This document shows, one piece after another, positions 28,373 through 37,057 of a stretch of DNA of 51,063 nt. The stretch is from Deltaproteobacteria bacterium (GTDB lineage Bacteria; Myxococcota_A; UBA9042; PHBI01; JACKFB01), in NCBI GenBank assembly GCA_020632695.1, contig JACKFB010000026.1, positions 1-51,063 of the forward strand, read 5' to 3'. The notes beneath the pieces are model-generated. The model was given only the letters and a program-made list of their open reading frames with translations, made no database searches and was not told the DNA's origin. A program made the position numbers and the translations under genes. Position 1 is the first letter of the stretch, and each line of letters begins with the position of its first letter.

Positions 28373-30153
28373 AGCCCTCCACCCGCCGCAAGGAGCGGCA
28401 CTTTCGCGACGCGGAGCACGCCCGCGCCTGGCTGATCGAGCGCCTCGACCGGCTGGAGGAGAGCGTCGCCGACGCCGCCGATCTCCACCACCTCGCCTCG
28501 GAGATGAGCGCGGACGCCATGAGCCAGCTCGAGGCCGATCCCCTCGGCTTCCGCAAGACGGCCATCATCCACCTGCGCGACGTGCAGTCGGCGGTGACCG
28601 AGGCGTCGTCGAGTCGAGCGACGCGCGAGGGCTTCAACGTGGGCGCGCTCGAGCGGCTGATGCTCGAGACCATCGGGCGCGACCCGGCGCACGGGCGCGA
28701 CGTGATCCAGGGGCTGTTGGCCGGCCTGCGCGACCGGGTGGAGCACCTGGCGTCCCGCGGAGGCGACGGGCACGAGGAGGCCCAGGAGCGGCTCGACGAG
28801 GCGCTGGTGGCCCTGGACGGCGCGCTTCAGCGCGTGGTGCGGCGCTGGGAGGGCGAGGCGCTGGGCATCTGGAACCGCTGGCGCCGGCGCCGGCGGATGC
28901 GCGCCCAGGGCATCGAGCAGCTCGCCGGCCTGCCCGAGCTGCAGCTCGGCCTCGCGGAGGCAGCGCGCGAGCTGCGCCCCTCGCTGGAGGCGGCGTGGGA
29001 CGTCGGGGTGCGCGGCGCGCGCGCGCTGGGGATAGCCCGCAGCTACACCGAGGTCCTGGACTGGCTCAGCGACGTGTCCACCGGGCTCGCGGCGATGGCG
29101 CGCCAGGGCGGGGAGATCGCCCGCGACGCCGAGCAGCGCCTGCGGCGCGTGGACGGCGCCTGGTCACAGAACAACGCCCCAGACCGCCGCAACCTGCTGG
29201 ACTTCGACCTGCTGGACCGGGTGCTGGAGCATCTGGGCCTCGACTCGGCCGGGTTCTTCGGGCGCTCCGACGTGGGCGCGGTCGACCTGGGCCGGCTGGG
29301 GCGCCAGGGCCTCGAAGCCGAGCTGCGGCGCTGGGTCGAGGGCGAGGTGGCGAGGCTGCCCGACCCCACCCTGGCCGAGGTGCTGGGCGGGTACGCCGAC
29401 GAGGCGGACGTGGTCGGCCCGCTGGCGCGGCTGCTGGCCGACGGGCAGCCGCTGCTCGGCTTCAACGACGACCTCCACCGGATGTGGCCGGACGGCCTGG
29501 CGGCCCACTACCAGGTCATCGTGGAGGCCACGGACGGCACGCTGTCGGAGGCCCTGGGCGACGCCTGCATCCAGGTGGGTCTGCCGGCGCCACAGGTCGA
29601 GCTGGTCGAGGCCTCGCCCGATCGCCGGGTCATCGCCCTGCGCCTCCAGGAGATGGTCAGCGGGCTGGCGTGGCCGAGCGCGGCCGAGCGCCTCATGCCC
29701 ATGACCCGCGTCCATGAAGAGGTGATGGCCGAAGCCGACAGCCACCTGGAGACCCGCGAGGGGCTCCGCGCGGCGCTGCGCGACTCGGTGGAGTCGGAGC
29801 AGCTCGGCCACCTGCTGCCCGAGCCGGTGCGGGACGCGCTGAGCGAGCTGCAGCGCATCCGGGCCAAGGCGCAGGCGGCGCGGCCGGCCGATGTCCCCGC
29901 CGAGGCCGCCGCGTCAGCGCCGGGCCCGAGCGCCGCGGCGGAGCCCGAGACGCCGGAGCCCGCCGACCAGGGTCCGGAGGCGGACGACGCGTCGGCCGCA
30001 GAGGCGGAGGCTGACGACGCGAAGGCCACAGAGGCGGAAGCCGACGACGCGCCGGACGCAGAGCCGGAAGCCGACGACGCGCCGGCCGCAGAGCCGGAAG
30101 CCGACGACGCGCCGGCCGCAGAGCCGGAGTCGCCCGACGCCGACGAGCGATGA
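28369..30153 (+). CDS. Helical partner of the tubulin-like protein with acidic repeat tail
   Basis: A 594-residue, largely helical soluble protein. Early segments look coiled-coil (EHARAWLIERLDRLEESVAD). A basic patch WNRWRRRRRMRAQG sits near residue 170. The middle is mixed alpha/beta (AHYQVIVEATDGTLSEALGD), and the last ~55 residues are an acidic EADDAPAAEP repeat. It has no signal or membrane segment. The GTG start is preceded by GGAGGAG and overlaps the tubulin-like stop by four bases. In other bacteria the tubulin-like family is often a single long polypeptide with a long helical C-terminal half, so this gene may represent that half split off. I do not recognise an independent family. 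Confidence 0.8.
   Translation: MKPSTRRKERHFRDAEHARAWLIERLDRLEESVADAADLHHLASEMSADAMSQLEADPLGFRKTAIIHLRDVQSAVTEASSSRATREGFNVGALERLMLETIGRDPAHGRDVIQGLLAGLRDRVEHLASRGGDGHEEAQERLDEALVALDGALQRVVRRWEGEALGIWNRWRRRRRMRAQGIEQLAGLPELQLGLAEAARELRPSLEAAWDVGVRGARALGIARSYTEVLDWLSDVSTGLAAMARQGGEIARDAEQRLRRVDGAWSQNNAPDRRNLLDFDLLDRVLEHLGLDSAGFFGRSDVGAVDLGRLGRQGLEAELRRWVEGEVARLPDPTLAEVLGGYADEADVVGPLARLLADGQPLLGFNDDLHRMWPDGLAAHYQVIVEATDGTLSEALGDACIQVGLPAPQVELVEASPDRRVIALRLQEMVSGLAWPSAAERLMPMTRVHEEVMAEADSHLETREGLRAALRDSVESEQLGHLLPEPVRDALSELQRIRAKAQAARPADVPAEAAASAPGPSAAAEPETPEPADQGPEADDASAAEAEADDAKATEAEADDAPDAEPEADDAPAAEPEADDAPAAEPESPDADER
29971..30120 (+). repeat. Five tandem 30-bp units encoding an acidic tail
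   Basis: Five in-frame 30-bp units encode variants of EADDAPAAEP. The last two units (30061-30090 and 30091-30120) are identical at the DNA level, suggesting recent duplication or gene conversion. A partial sixth unit precedes the stop. Confidence 0.85.
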
Positions 30154-30175
30154 GCCCGCGGCGCCGGGCGCGCCG

Positions 30176-31003
30176 TCAGCGCCCGTAGCTGCGTCGCAGC
30201 GACTCGAAGCGGCTCGACTCGGCCTTCTGGACCTTGTCCACCTGGAGCTGCTGACACAGCTCCTTGCCCTCGCCCTTGCAGAGCGCGTCGAGGTTCTTGG
30301 TCAGCCGCGCGACCAGGTCGGGGGCGCCGCCGTTCTGGCCGACCGCGACCATGGTGAGCCGGGGCAGCGACGGCGACTCGTAGATGGAGACCAGCGCCGT
30401 GGGAAGCGCCAGCTCGCTCAAATGGGCGTAGGTGGCGGCGTCGACGATGGTGGCGTCGGCCTCCTCGCGGGCGACCGCGCGCAGCCCCTTGAGCGGGCGC
30501 GCCGTGAAGGACAGCTTCCAGGTGTCGGGCGAGCCCTTGCCGTCGAGCACGATCTTCGAGAGGTAGGCGCGGTCGTCGGGCAGCGCGGCGATGACTGTCT
30601 TGCCGTCGAGGGCGGACAGATCGGTGACGGTGCCCTTGCGCGCCAGCACGTAGTAGCGGGCGGGCGCCGGCTCGCCGACGTGGGCCACCGGCGAGAGCTT
30701 CCACGCGGTGCCGTGGCGCAGCAGGGTCGCCAGATCGACGACGGCCACCTCGGGCCGCTTGGCGTCGAAGTAGGCCACGCAGCCGGCGGCGTCGGTGTGG
30801 TACTCGCCGGTCAGCGAGCCGCCCTCGACACCGACGGTGCGCTCGATGTGGCGCAGGAACTGCTCGACCTTGGGGGCCGCCTGGCTGGTGTTGCCGGGGC
30901 CGCCGTCGTCGCAGAAGAGCAAGGAGGTCGTACGCGCCGACGCGGCGGTGGCACACAGGGCCAGGCCCAACGCGGCGCAGAGGGTGAGGGTGGGGTGGCG
31001 CAT
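30176..31003 (-). CDS. PhnD-like periplasmic substrate-binding protein
   Basis: A 275-residue exported protein with signal peptide TLCAALGLALCATAASA. The mature part resembles the phosphate/phosphonate-binding PhnD family: DAAGCVAYFDAKRPEVAVVD, then APARYYVLARKGTVTDLSAL, then EEADATIVDAATYAHL. The start is ATG 31003, because AGGAG is well placed; an in-frame start eight codons upstream has no such site. No ABC permease or ATPase is nearby. It lies 59 bases downstream of the RND/MMPL gene on the same strand, so it may work with that exporter or as a sensor. The ligand is unknown. Confidence 0.82.
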   Translation of the reverse strand: MRHPTLTLCAALGLALCATAASARTTSLLFCDDGGPGNTSQAAPKVEQFLRHIERTVGVEGGSLTGEYHTDAAGCVAYFDAKRPEVAVVDLATLLRHGTAWKLSPVAHVGEPAPARYYVLARKGTVTDLSALDGKTVIAALPDDRAYLSKIVLDGKGSPDTWKLSFTARPLKGLRAVAREEADATIVDAATYAHLSELALPTALVSIYESPSLPRLTMVAVGQNGGAPDLVARLTKNLDALCKGEGKELCQQLQVDKVQKAESSRFESLRRSYGR

Positions 31004-31062
31004 GGGGTCTCCTGGGTCAACGAACATCGCCGCGCATCACTACGCGACAGGGGCCCGGAGAT

Positions 31063-33891
31063 TCATCGGGCCCGCGGATGACGACGGTGCTTGATGAGGC
31101 TGAGAACCGCTGGGAGCACGAAGATGGATGTGACCAGACACGCACCGACGCCAAGCAACAACACGGTGCCCAGCGACGACATGCCGCGGTGGCGGGCCAG
31201 CACGAGGGAGCCGAAGCCGACCATGGTGGTCGCCGTCGACAGGAAGATCGCGCGGCCCGTGGTGCGCACGACGGCCGCGATGTCGCCGTCGTGCTCCTGG
31301 TGCCAGCGGTGGAGGATGTGCACGCCGGTGTCCACGCCGATGCCCAGCACCAATGGGAAGGCGATGATGTTCGCCGGGTTGTAGTGCATGTTCAGCAACC
31401 CCATCCCACCCCAGGCCCAGGTGATGCCAACGGCGAGCGGGATCAGCGCCAGCAGCGTGCTGCGCACGTTGCGGAAGTCGATGAAGAGCAGGATGAGGAT
31501 CGCGAGCGTCGCCAGGAGCGTGGCCTCGCGAAAGCCCGCCTCGATGGCCTGGTTCGAGTACCAGTGGGTGACCGGGAAGCCGGTGGCGGTGTCCGAGACC
31601 GACTCGATGTCGTTGACGAAGGAGCGCCGGAAGGTGCGCTGGCCGATGTCCGCGCTGGGGTAGATGTAGAGCGCGAAGCGGCCCTGGTGGTAGAGGCGGT
31701 CCTGCAGGCCCTGGGGCAGGTCCTCGATGAGCTCGGCGGCGCTCAGGCGCTGGCCGTTGGTCACGTTGCGCAGGCTCGCGAGGGCGCGGTCGCGGAGCGC
31801 GATGAGCTGGTCCTGCAGCGCGTGCAGGCGCGCCTGACCGGCGTCGCCCTCGAGCCCGGCCAGCGCCGCCTTCAGCCGGCGCGCGCCCTCGACGGGCGGG
31901 TCCAGCCAGTGGGCCTCCTCGGCGCCGCCCCGGGCCGCCTCGAAGCGCGCGTCCTCGAGGCTGTCGGCCAGGTCCTGGGCCGCGGTGCGCGTCCGCTCCA
32001 GATCGACCTGCGCCGCCGGGCGGGCGTCGCCGTCGGGCGCGCCCACCAGCGGCGCCAGCTTCGCCAGCGTGGCCAGCTTGGCCGATTGATCCTGCGGGAC
32101 GTAGCTCAGCGCCGAGTCGACGCGGGCCACCGAGTCCAGCGCCTCGAGCTGCCTGGTGAACTCGCGCGCCTGGGCCTCGTCCTTGGCGACGATCGACGCC
32201 GCCTCGGCCGTGTAGTCGGTCCGCTCGCGCAGGGTGTCCCACGCGGCGACAGACGGCGCGCCGTCGGGCATCAGCGACGTGTAGTCGTAGTTCCAGTGCA
32301 GGCGCTCGCCCTGCACGGCCATGGCCGCGGCCAGCGCGATGCCGCCGATGACGAAGACCCACGGGTGAGAGACCACCCACTCGGGCACGCCACGGCGCGT
32401 GCTGGGCGGGGGCGCGTGGTGCAGGCGCCCCTGCAGGCGCTCGAAGCGCGGGATGACCAGGCTGGCCGGCAGCACCGTGAAGGTGGCGAGCAGCGCGACC
32501 ACCAGCCCGAAGGCGGTCATGATGCCCAGCTCGGAGAAGGCCTTGAACTCCACGGGCGCCAGCGCCAGGAAGGCGCCGGCCGTCGTCAGGCCGCCGGTGA
32601 GCACGCCGGGGCCCGCGCTGCGTAGCGCGGCCTCCACAGCCTCGGCCGGGGAGGCGGCCTCGCGGCGGGCCTCCTGATAGCGGGCGAGGGTGTGCACGGC
32701 GAAGTCGATGCCGAGCCCCAGCAAGGTGGCCACGAAGGACGCGGTGAGGAGGTTGAGCGAACCGAAGAACACCCGCACGAAGGCCAGGGTCCAGACGAGC
32801 GCGATGACCAGCGGGGCCAGGCCCAGTAGCGCCGAGCTGGCCGAGCGGAACCCGATGGCGAAGAGCAGCGCGACGCCGACGAAGGCGATGACGCTGGTCA
32901 AGGTCAGGTCGCGGTTGAGCGTGACCGTCTCGTCGGCGATGAGCGCGGGCATCCCGGTGAAGGCCGCGCGCATGCGGCCGTCCGGGCAGGCGGTGGGGTC
33001 GGGGTCGGCCGCGGCACACACGCCGCCGACGGCCTCGATGGCGGCCTCGGTGCGGGCGCGCACGTAGCCGACGAAGGCCAGGACGGGCCGCGGCTTGTCG
33101 GTCTCGACCATGGGGCGGACGATGCCGAGCTTCAGCGAGCCGTCGTCCGACGAGAAGTAGCCGTCGCGGTCGATGCCGCGCATGGAGCCAGCCGTCTCGC
33201 CCGCAGAGTCCATCAGCTCCTCGTCCAGGGGCGTAGCCAGCCGCTCGGGATCCTCCAGGCGCCCGGCCATGGTGTCCAACAGCTGTCCCAGGCCCTTCAT
33301 CGCGCGCTGGGCCCGGTCGCGGGCGTCGCCCTCGGGGGCGTCGTTGTCCGCCCTCGCCTCGATCCCGGCCGCGAGCTTGTCGAGCAGCGTCGCGACGCTG
33401 TCGACCCGGCGCAGGGTCGCCACGCCCATCTGCGGGTCCTCGAGCGCGGTCACCACGCGACCGAGCGCGTCCTCGTCGAGGAAGAGCAGCCCGTGGTCGG
33501 CGAACTTCTCCAGATCGATGTGACCGACGACGTCGCGGACGCAGCCCGGCGCGTTGGGCGGCGCGTTCTCGGCGCAGGCCTCCGGGTGCTCGGACACCGT
33601 CGGGGCCGGCAGGTCCACCAGGAGCCGGTCGATGACCGCCTGCCGCAACGGCTCGCTGCCGCCCTCCACCATCAGCACGAGCTGGTTGGGGGACCCGAAC
33701 TCGTGGAGGAACGCGTCCAGCTTCACGAAGGCGGGGCTGTCGGGGGCCGACAGGCTCTTGTGGCCGGCCTCGACACGGAGCCCCGGGATGAGCAGCGCCG
33801 CTCCCACGGTCAGCAGCGCCGCCACCACCAGGACGAGCCGGGGGTGATCGAGGATGGGCCGCAGCAGGAGTTGGAACAGGCGCTCGCGCAT
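31063..33891 (-). CDS. RND/MMPL-family exporter (HpnN-like)
   Basis: A 942-residue inner-membrane protein with the two-fold RND layout. TM1 is at residues 18-38 (LVLVVAALLTVGAALLIPG), followed by a large periplasmic loop. Five helices come near 320-460 (LTSVIAFVGVALLFAIGFR, LLTASFVATLLGLGIDFAVH, VLTGGLTTAGAFLALAPVEF). After a short cytoplasmic stretch the pattern repeats, ending with FPLVLGIGVDTGVHILHRWH and TATTMVGFGSLVLARHRGM. GIDFAVH and GVDTGVH carry the Asp residues expected for proton coupling. The family moves lipids such as hopanoids or mycolates. The ATG at 33891 lacks a ribosome site, consistent with a nearly leaderless mRNA. Confidence 0.9.
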   Translation of the reverse strand: MRERLFQLLLRPILDHPRLVLVVAALLTVGAALLIPGLRVEAGHKSLSAPDSPAFVKLDAFLHEFGSPNQLVLMVEGGSEPLRQAVIDRLLVDLPAPTVSEHPEACAENAPPNAPGCVRDVVGHIDLEKFADHGLLFLDEDALGRVVTALEDPQMGVATLRRVDSVATLLDKLAAGIEARADNDAPEGDARDRAQRAMKGLGQLLDTMAGRLEDPERLATPLDEELMDSAGETAGSMRGIDRDGYFSSDDGSLKLGIVRPMVETDKPRPVLAFVGYVRARTEAAIEAVGGVCAAADPDPTACPDGRMRAAFTGMPALIADETVTLNRDLTLTSVIAFVGVALLFAIGFRSASSALLGLAPLVIALVWTLAFVRVFFGSLNLLTASFVATLLGLGIDFAVHTLARYQEARREAASPAEAVEAALRSAGPGVLTGGLTTAGAFLALAPVEFKAFSELGIMTAFGLVVALLATFTVLPASLVIPRFERLQGRLHHAPPPSTRRGVPEWVVSHPWVFVIGGIALAAAMAVQGERLHWNYDYTSLMPDGAPSVAAWDTLRERTDYTAEAASIVAKDEAQAREFTRQLEALDSVARVDSALSYVPQDQSAKLATLAKLAPLVGAPDGDARPAAQVDLERTRTAAQDLADSLEDARFEAARGGAEEAHWLDPPVEGARRLKAALAGLEGDAGQARLHALQDQLIALRDRALASLRNVTNGQRLSAAELIEDLPQGLQDRLYHQGRFALYIYPSADIGQRTFRRSFVNDIESVSDTATGFPVTHWYSNQAIEAGFREATLLATLAILILLFIDFRNVRSTLLALIPLAVGITWAWGGMGLLNMHYNPANIIAFPLVLGIGVDTGVHILHRWHQEHDGDIAAVVRTTGRAIFLSTATTMVGFGSLVLARHRGMSSLGTVLLLGVGACLVTSIFVLPAVLSLIKHRRHPRAR

Positions 33892-33900
33892 GGGCCGCAG

Positions 33901-33929
33901 ACTGTATGGCCTTTCGGATGAACAGACAA
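33901..33929 (-). promoter_or_regulatory. Candidate promoter giving a nearly leaderless exporter mRNA
   Basis: On the minus strand, TTGTCT (33929-33924) and TACAGT (33906-33901) are separated by 17 bases. The start would fall within about 8 bases of the exporter ATG at 33891, leaving no room for a ribosome site. Confidence 0.45.
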
Positions 33930-34098
33930 CGGACTCGGCGCGCCCGGCGGGGGACGCCGATGGGGCCGGGGCACGGGAGCGTCCGAGCGCTGGGCCCGCT
34001 GCGGTCGCGCCCTGGCCGCGATCGGGCATGGGCCGCCTCGATCGGAGTGTGCGTTCGTGGTATCCGTGCGCCGACTCGTCACGACGCCGAGGTCGCGC

Positions 34099-35196
34099 AT
34101 GACTCGTCCGGTCCCGTCTTCTCGCGTGCTCCTCTCGTGCCTGCGGGCTGCCGCCGGCCTGGCGCTGGCTTGCGCGCTCCTCGCGAACGCGCCACCCGCG
34201 GGCGCCGTCGGCAACTGCAACGGGAAGCAGTGCGGGCCCGACGGCGACGGCGGGAGCTGCGGCGCGTGCACGGTCGGCTTCGTGTGCAGCGGCCAGGGCC
34301 AGTGCATCCCCAAGTGCGTCGACTGGTGCGACAGCAAGGGCTGGAAGTGCGGCGACAACGGCTGCGGCGGGCAGTGCGGCAAGTGCGGGCCGGGTCAGGA
34401 GTGCGACGAGGGGGTGTGCACCGGCGAGTGCATCCCCGACTGCAGCGGCAAGGGCTGCGGTGACGACGAGTGCGGCGGCTCCTGCGGCGGCTGCCCGGTG
34501 ACCGACGCGTGCATCGACTACAAGTGCGTCGCCGGCGCCTGCACGCCCTCGTGCACCAACAAGAACTGCGGGCCCGACGGCTGCGGCGCCCAGTGCGGGT
34601 CGTGCCTGGGGGGCTTCACCTGCGTGTCGGGGGTCTGCGCCAAGTGCACGCAGCAGGACTGCACCGGCAAGGAGTGCGGCGACGACGGCTGCGGCGGCTC
34701 CTGCGGCACCTGCGGAGCCGACCAGACCTGCTCGGGCGGGCAGTGCACCGGCGGCTGTCAGCCGGATTGCAGCGGCAGGCAGTGCGGGTCCGACGGCTGC
34801 GGCGGGTCCTGCGGCGAGTGCCCGCCCTCCGACCTGTGCACCGGGGGCTTCTGCGCCTGCCAGCCGGTGTGCGCCGGCAAGGAGTGCGGCCCCGACGCGT
34901 GCGGCGGCACCTGCGGGACCTGCGGCGCGGGCCAGACCTGCGACAGCGTGAACGGGAGCTGCGTGACCACCACGCCGCGGGGCAACGGCGACGCCATCGG
35001 CTCCACCGATTGCCCGTCGGGCTTCGTGTGGGACCCCCTCGCGCGGAGCTGCGTGGTCGGCTCCGGCCCCGGAAGCAGCGCCGATTCGGGCGGCGGAGGC
35101 TGCGCGGGAGGCCCGAGCCCCGGCGGCGCTCTGGCCGGCCTGCTCGGGCTGATGATCGCGCTCGCCGGTCGGCGCTGGCGCCGCGCGGGCGCGTGA
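34099..35196 (+). CDS. Cys-rich surface protein with MYXO-CTERM-like sorting signal
   Basis: A 365-residue exported protein. A signal peptide (LRAAAGLALACALLANAPPAGA) precedes about seven repeats of the form CxGKxCGxDGCGGSCGxCxxxxxCxxGxC. The C-terminus shows a tripartite anchor: GGGGCAGG, the hydrophobic ALAGLLGLMIALAG, and the basic RRWRR. This matches the MYXO-CTERM class, which is processed by myxosortase after lipid attachment at Cys and is displayed on the outer surface. The chosen ATG follows GAGGT; an upstream in-frame GTG at 34057 lacks support. The next gene starts only 4 bases after its stop, so it heads the operon with the toroid and radical SAM proteins. Confidence 0.9.
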   Translation: MTRPVPSSRVLLSCLRAAAGLALACALLANAPPAGAVGNCNGKQCGPDGDGGSCGACTVGFVCSGQGQCIPKCVDWCDSKGWKCGDNGCGGQCGKCGPGQECDEGVCTGECIPDCSGKGCGDDECGGSCGGCPVTDACIDYKCVAGACTPSCTNKNCGPDGCGAQCGSCLGGFTCVSGVCAKCTQQDCTGKECGDDGCGGSCGTCGADQTCSGGQCTGGCQPDCSGRQCGSDGCGGSCGECPPSDLCTGGFCACQPVCAGKECGPDACGGTCGTCGAGQTCDSVNGSCVTTTPRGNGDAIGSTDCPSGFVWDPLARSCVVGSGPGSSADSGGGGCAGGPSPGGALAGLLGLMIALAGRRWRRAGA

Positions 35197-35200
35197 CCGG

Positions 35201-37057
35201 GTGGCCGACGGCGACCCGGTGAGTCGGAGCACACCCGACGCCTTCCGGGTCGCGCCCCCCCGCCGCAGCGTTCACGCGCTGCACGGTCCGCAGCGCCTGG
35301 GCGAGCCGCTGTGGCCCGAGCCCTACCTGTACGCCGCCGGCAGCGTGGCGGCCGCGCGCGCCTGGTCGGCCGGGGCCGAGGGGCCTCCCACCGAGCGCTG
35401 GGAGCACGGCCTGCTGGTCGAGGTGGCGGACCGGGCCCGCCTCGGCAGCCTCGCGCAGCAGCACGGCGAGTCGCGGGTCGCCGACGCCCGGGTGGGGACG
35501 GTCGACGAGGCGACGCCGTCTCCCCGCGACCAGGAGGCGCTCGCCGCGCTGCGCTCGCGCGGTTGGCTGCGTCCGCTGGTGCGAGCCTTCGAGCACGTGG
35601 GCGTCAAGGCGGCGTGGCTGGGCGCGCTGGACGCGGACCTGGGCGCAGCCCACGCCTCGCTGCTCGAGGCCCTGCGGGGGGCACGCCGCCGGCCACGCCT
35701 GGCCGCGCTGGAGGGCTGGCTGCGATCCGACAGTGCGCTGGCCCGGTCCGACGCCGGGGCGACGGTCTGGGATCTGGGCGACGACCCGCAGCCCGCGCCG
35801 GTCTGGCGCGGCGCCTGGCTGGCGATCGAGCGCCTGGACCGGGCCCTGGACGCCTGGGGGGGCGGACGTTCCTGGTTCATGGAGCGCGTGCCCGATCACT
35901 GCCGGGCGCTCTGGCCGCTGCGCAACCTGATGCGCCTCGCCGACCGCCAGGGCGCCGTGCTGGCCGAGATGCGCTTCTCGGACTACGAGGCGCTCGAGTC
36001 CTTCGCGCCCGAGCTGCCGGTGCTTTGCCTGGATCGGGACATCTACGGCGGCGGCTTCGACCACGATCTCTTCCACCGGCTCTGCCCGATGCCGCGCACC
36101 GGCTCGCGGCGGGCCGACGAGTGGGGGCTCCTGGCGATCGAGTCGGCCGCCCAGGCCTACAACGGGCTGGTGTTCGACGCGCGCCACACCGGGCCGGCCT
36201 ACGACGGCCACGCCCGTTGGCGCGGCCAGGCGCTCGTCGAGGCGGTGGAGCGCGCCTTCGGGCTGCCCACCCTGGTGGAGCAGCTCGCCGCCTTCCGCGT
36301 GTTGGGGCTGGTGTGCCACCCTGCCTTCGACGGCTCGCCCGAGGCCACCTGGGCGGCGCTGACGCCCCACGGGGTCGCCCCGGCCGCCGCACGCCTGCTG
36401 GTCGAGCGCTACGGGCGCTACGTGCGCCTCGACGCCTCCTGGCTGGACGCCCTGCACGCGCGCTACGAGACGCCGTCCTTCGCCGCGCTGGCGCCGCTGC
36501 TCGAGGACCGCTTCGCGCCGAGCCTCGAGGCCACCTTCGCCGCGGTGGACGCCATGGTGGCGGACTCCGAGGACATCGACCTGCGGACCGTGGATCTGGA
36601 GGCCACCGGGCGCGCGGCGGAGGCCACCGAGACCGCGCGCTGGCTGGCGCAGAAGGTGGCCGAGCTGGCCCACCTCACCGAGCGGGCAGGCGCTCGGGAC
36701 CTGGCGACCCGCCTCGGCCTCGGCGAGCTGGGCTCCCGGGCGCGGGCGCTGCGGGGAGACCTCCTCGAGCTGCGCGACGAGGCCGCCGCCGCCGCGCAGG
36801 TCCGCCCCTGCGACCTGGGCGACACCGCCGCCCTGGACCGGCGCGTGCGCGAGCTGGAGGGCGCGCTGGCCGATCTGGACCTGCGCGTCGTCGCGGCGGC
36901 CGAGGCCGTGCGCCGCGCCCAAGAGAAGGGCCTGGGCGGGCCCCCCGTCCCCGAGGACTTCCGCACCAGCCCGCGGGAGCTCTTCTTCGGCGTGGACTGC
37001 GACCCGCCGCGCCACCTGGGCGCCGACGACCCGGCCGCTGCGGAGCTCGGCCGGTGA
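35201..37057 (+). CDS. Protein of unknown family in the toroid/radical SAM operon
   Basis: A 618-residue cytoplasmic-looking protein with no signal, membrane segment or known motif. The middle has conserved-looking aromatic and acidic stretches (LCLDRDIYGGGFDHDLFHRL, EWGLLAIESAAQAYNGLVFD). The last third (about 430-590) is a likely coiled coil (LRGDLLELRDEAAAAAQ, LDRRVRELEGALADLDLRV). The start is uncertain: GTG 35201 or GTG 35219 are both possible, and neither has a good ribosome site. The upstream surface protein ends 4 bases earlier. Its stop overlaps the next start (GTGA), so it belongs to the same transcript as the toroid and radical SAM genes. Function unknown. Confidence 0.82.
   Translation: MADGDPVSRSTPDAFRVAPPRRSVHALHGPQRLGEPLWPEPYLYAAGSVAAARAWSAGAEGPPTERWEHGLLVEVADRARLGSLAQQHGESRVADARVGTVDEATPSPRDQEALAALRSRGWLRPLVRAFEHVGVKAAWLGALDADLGAAHASLLEALRGARRRPRLAALEGWLRSDSALARSDAGATVWDLGDDPQPAPVWRGAWLAIERLDRALDAWGGGRSWFMERVPDHCRALWPLRNLMRLADRQGAVLAEMRFSDYEALESFAPELPVLCLDRDIYGGGFDHDLFHRLCPMPRTGSRRADEWGLLAIESAAQAYNGLVFDARHTGPAYDGHARWRGQALVEAVERAFGLPTLVEQLAAFRVLGLVCHPAFDGSPEATWAALTPHGVAPAAARLLVERYGRYVRLDASWLDALHARYETPSFAALAPLLEDRFAPSLEATFAAVDAMVADSEDIDLRTVDLEATGRAAEATETARWLAQKVAELAHLTERAGARDLATRLGLGELGSRARALRGDLLELRDEAAAAAQVRPCDLGDTAALDRRVRELEGALADLDLRVVAAAEAVRRAQEKGLGGPPVPEDFRTSPRELFFGVDCDPPRHLGADDPAAAELGR

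Noticed and set aside
29971..30120. Tandem 30-bp units as a possible CRISPR array
   Set aside because: There are no spacers. The units are contiguous, in frame and encode the acidic tail of a gene.
33892..35232. N-terminal extension of the RND exporter into the Cys-rich gene region
   Set aside because: It is antisense to a well-supported gene, and the exporter's first membrane helix begins right after ATG 33891.
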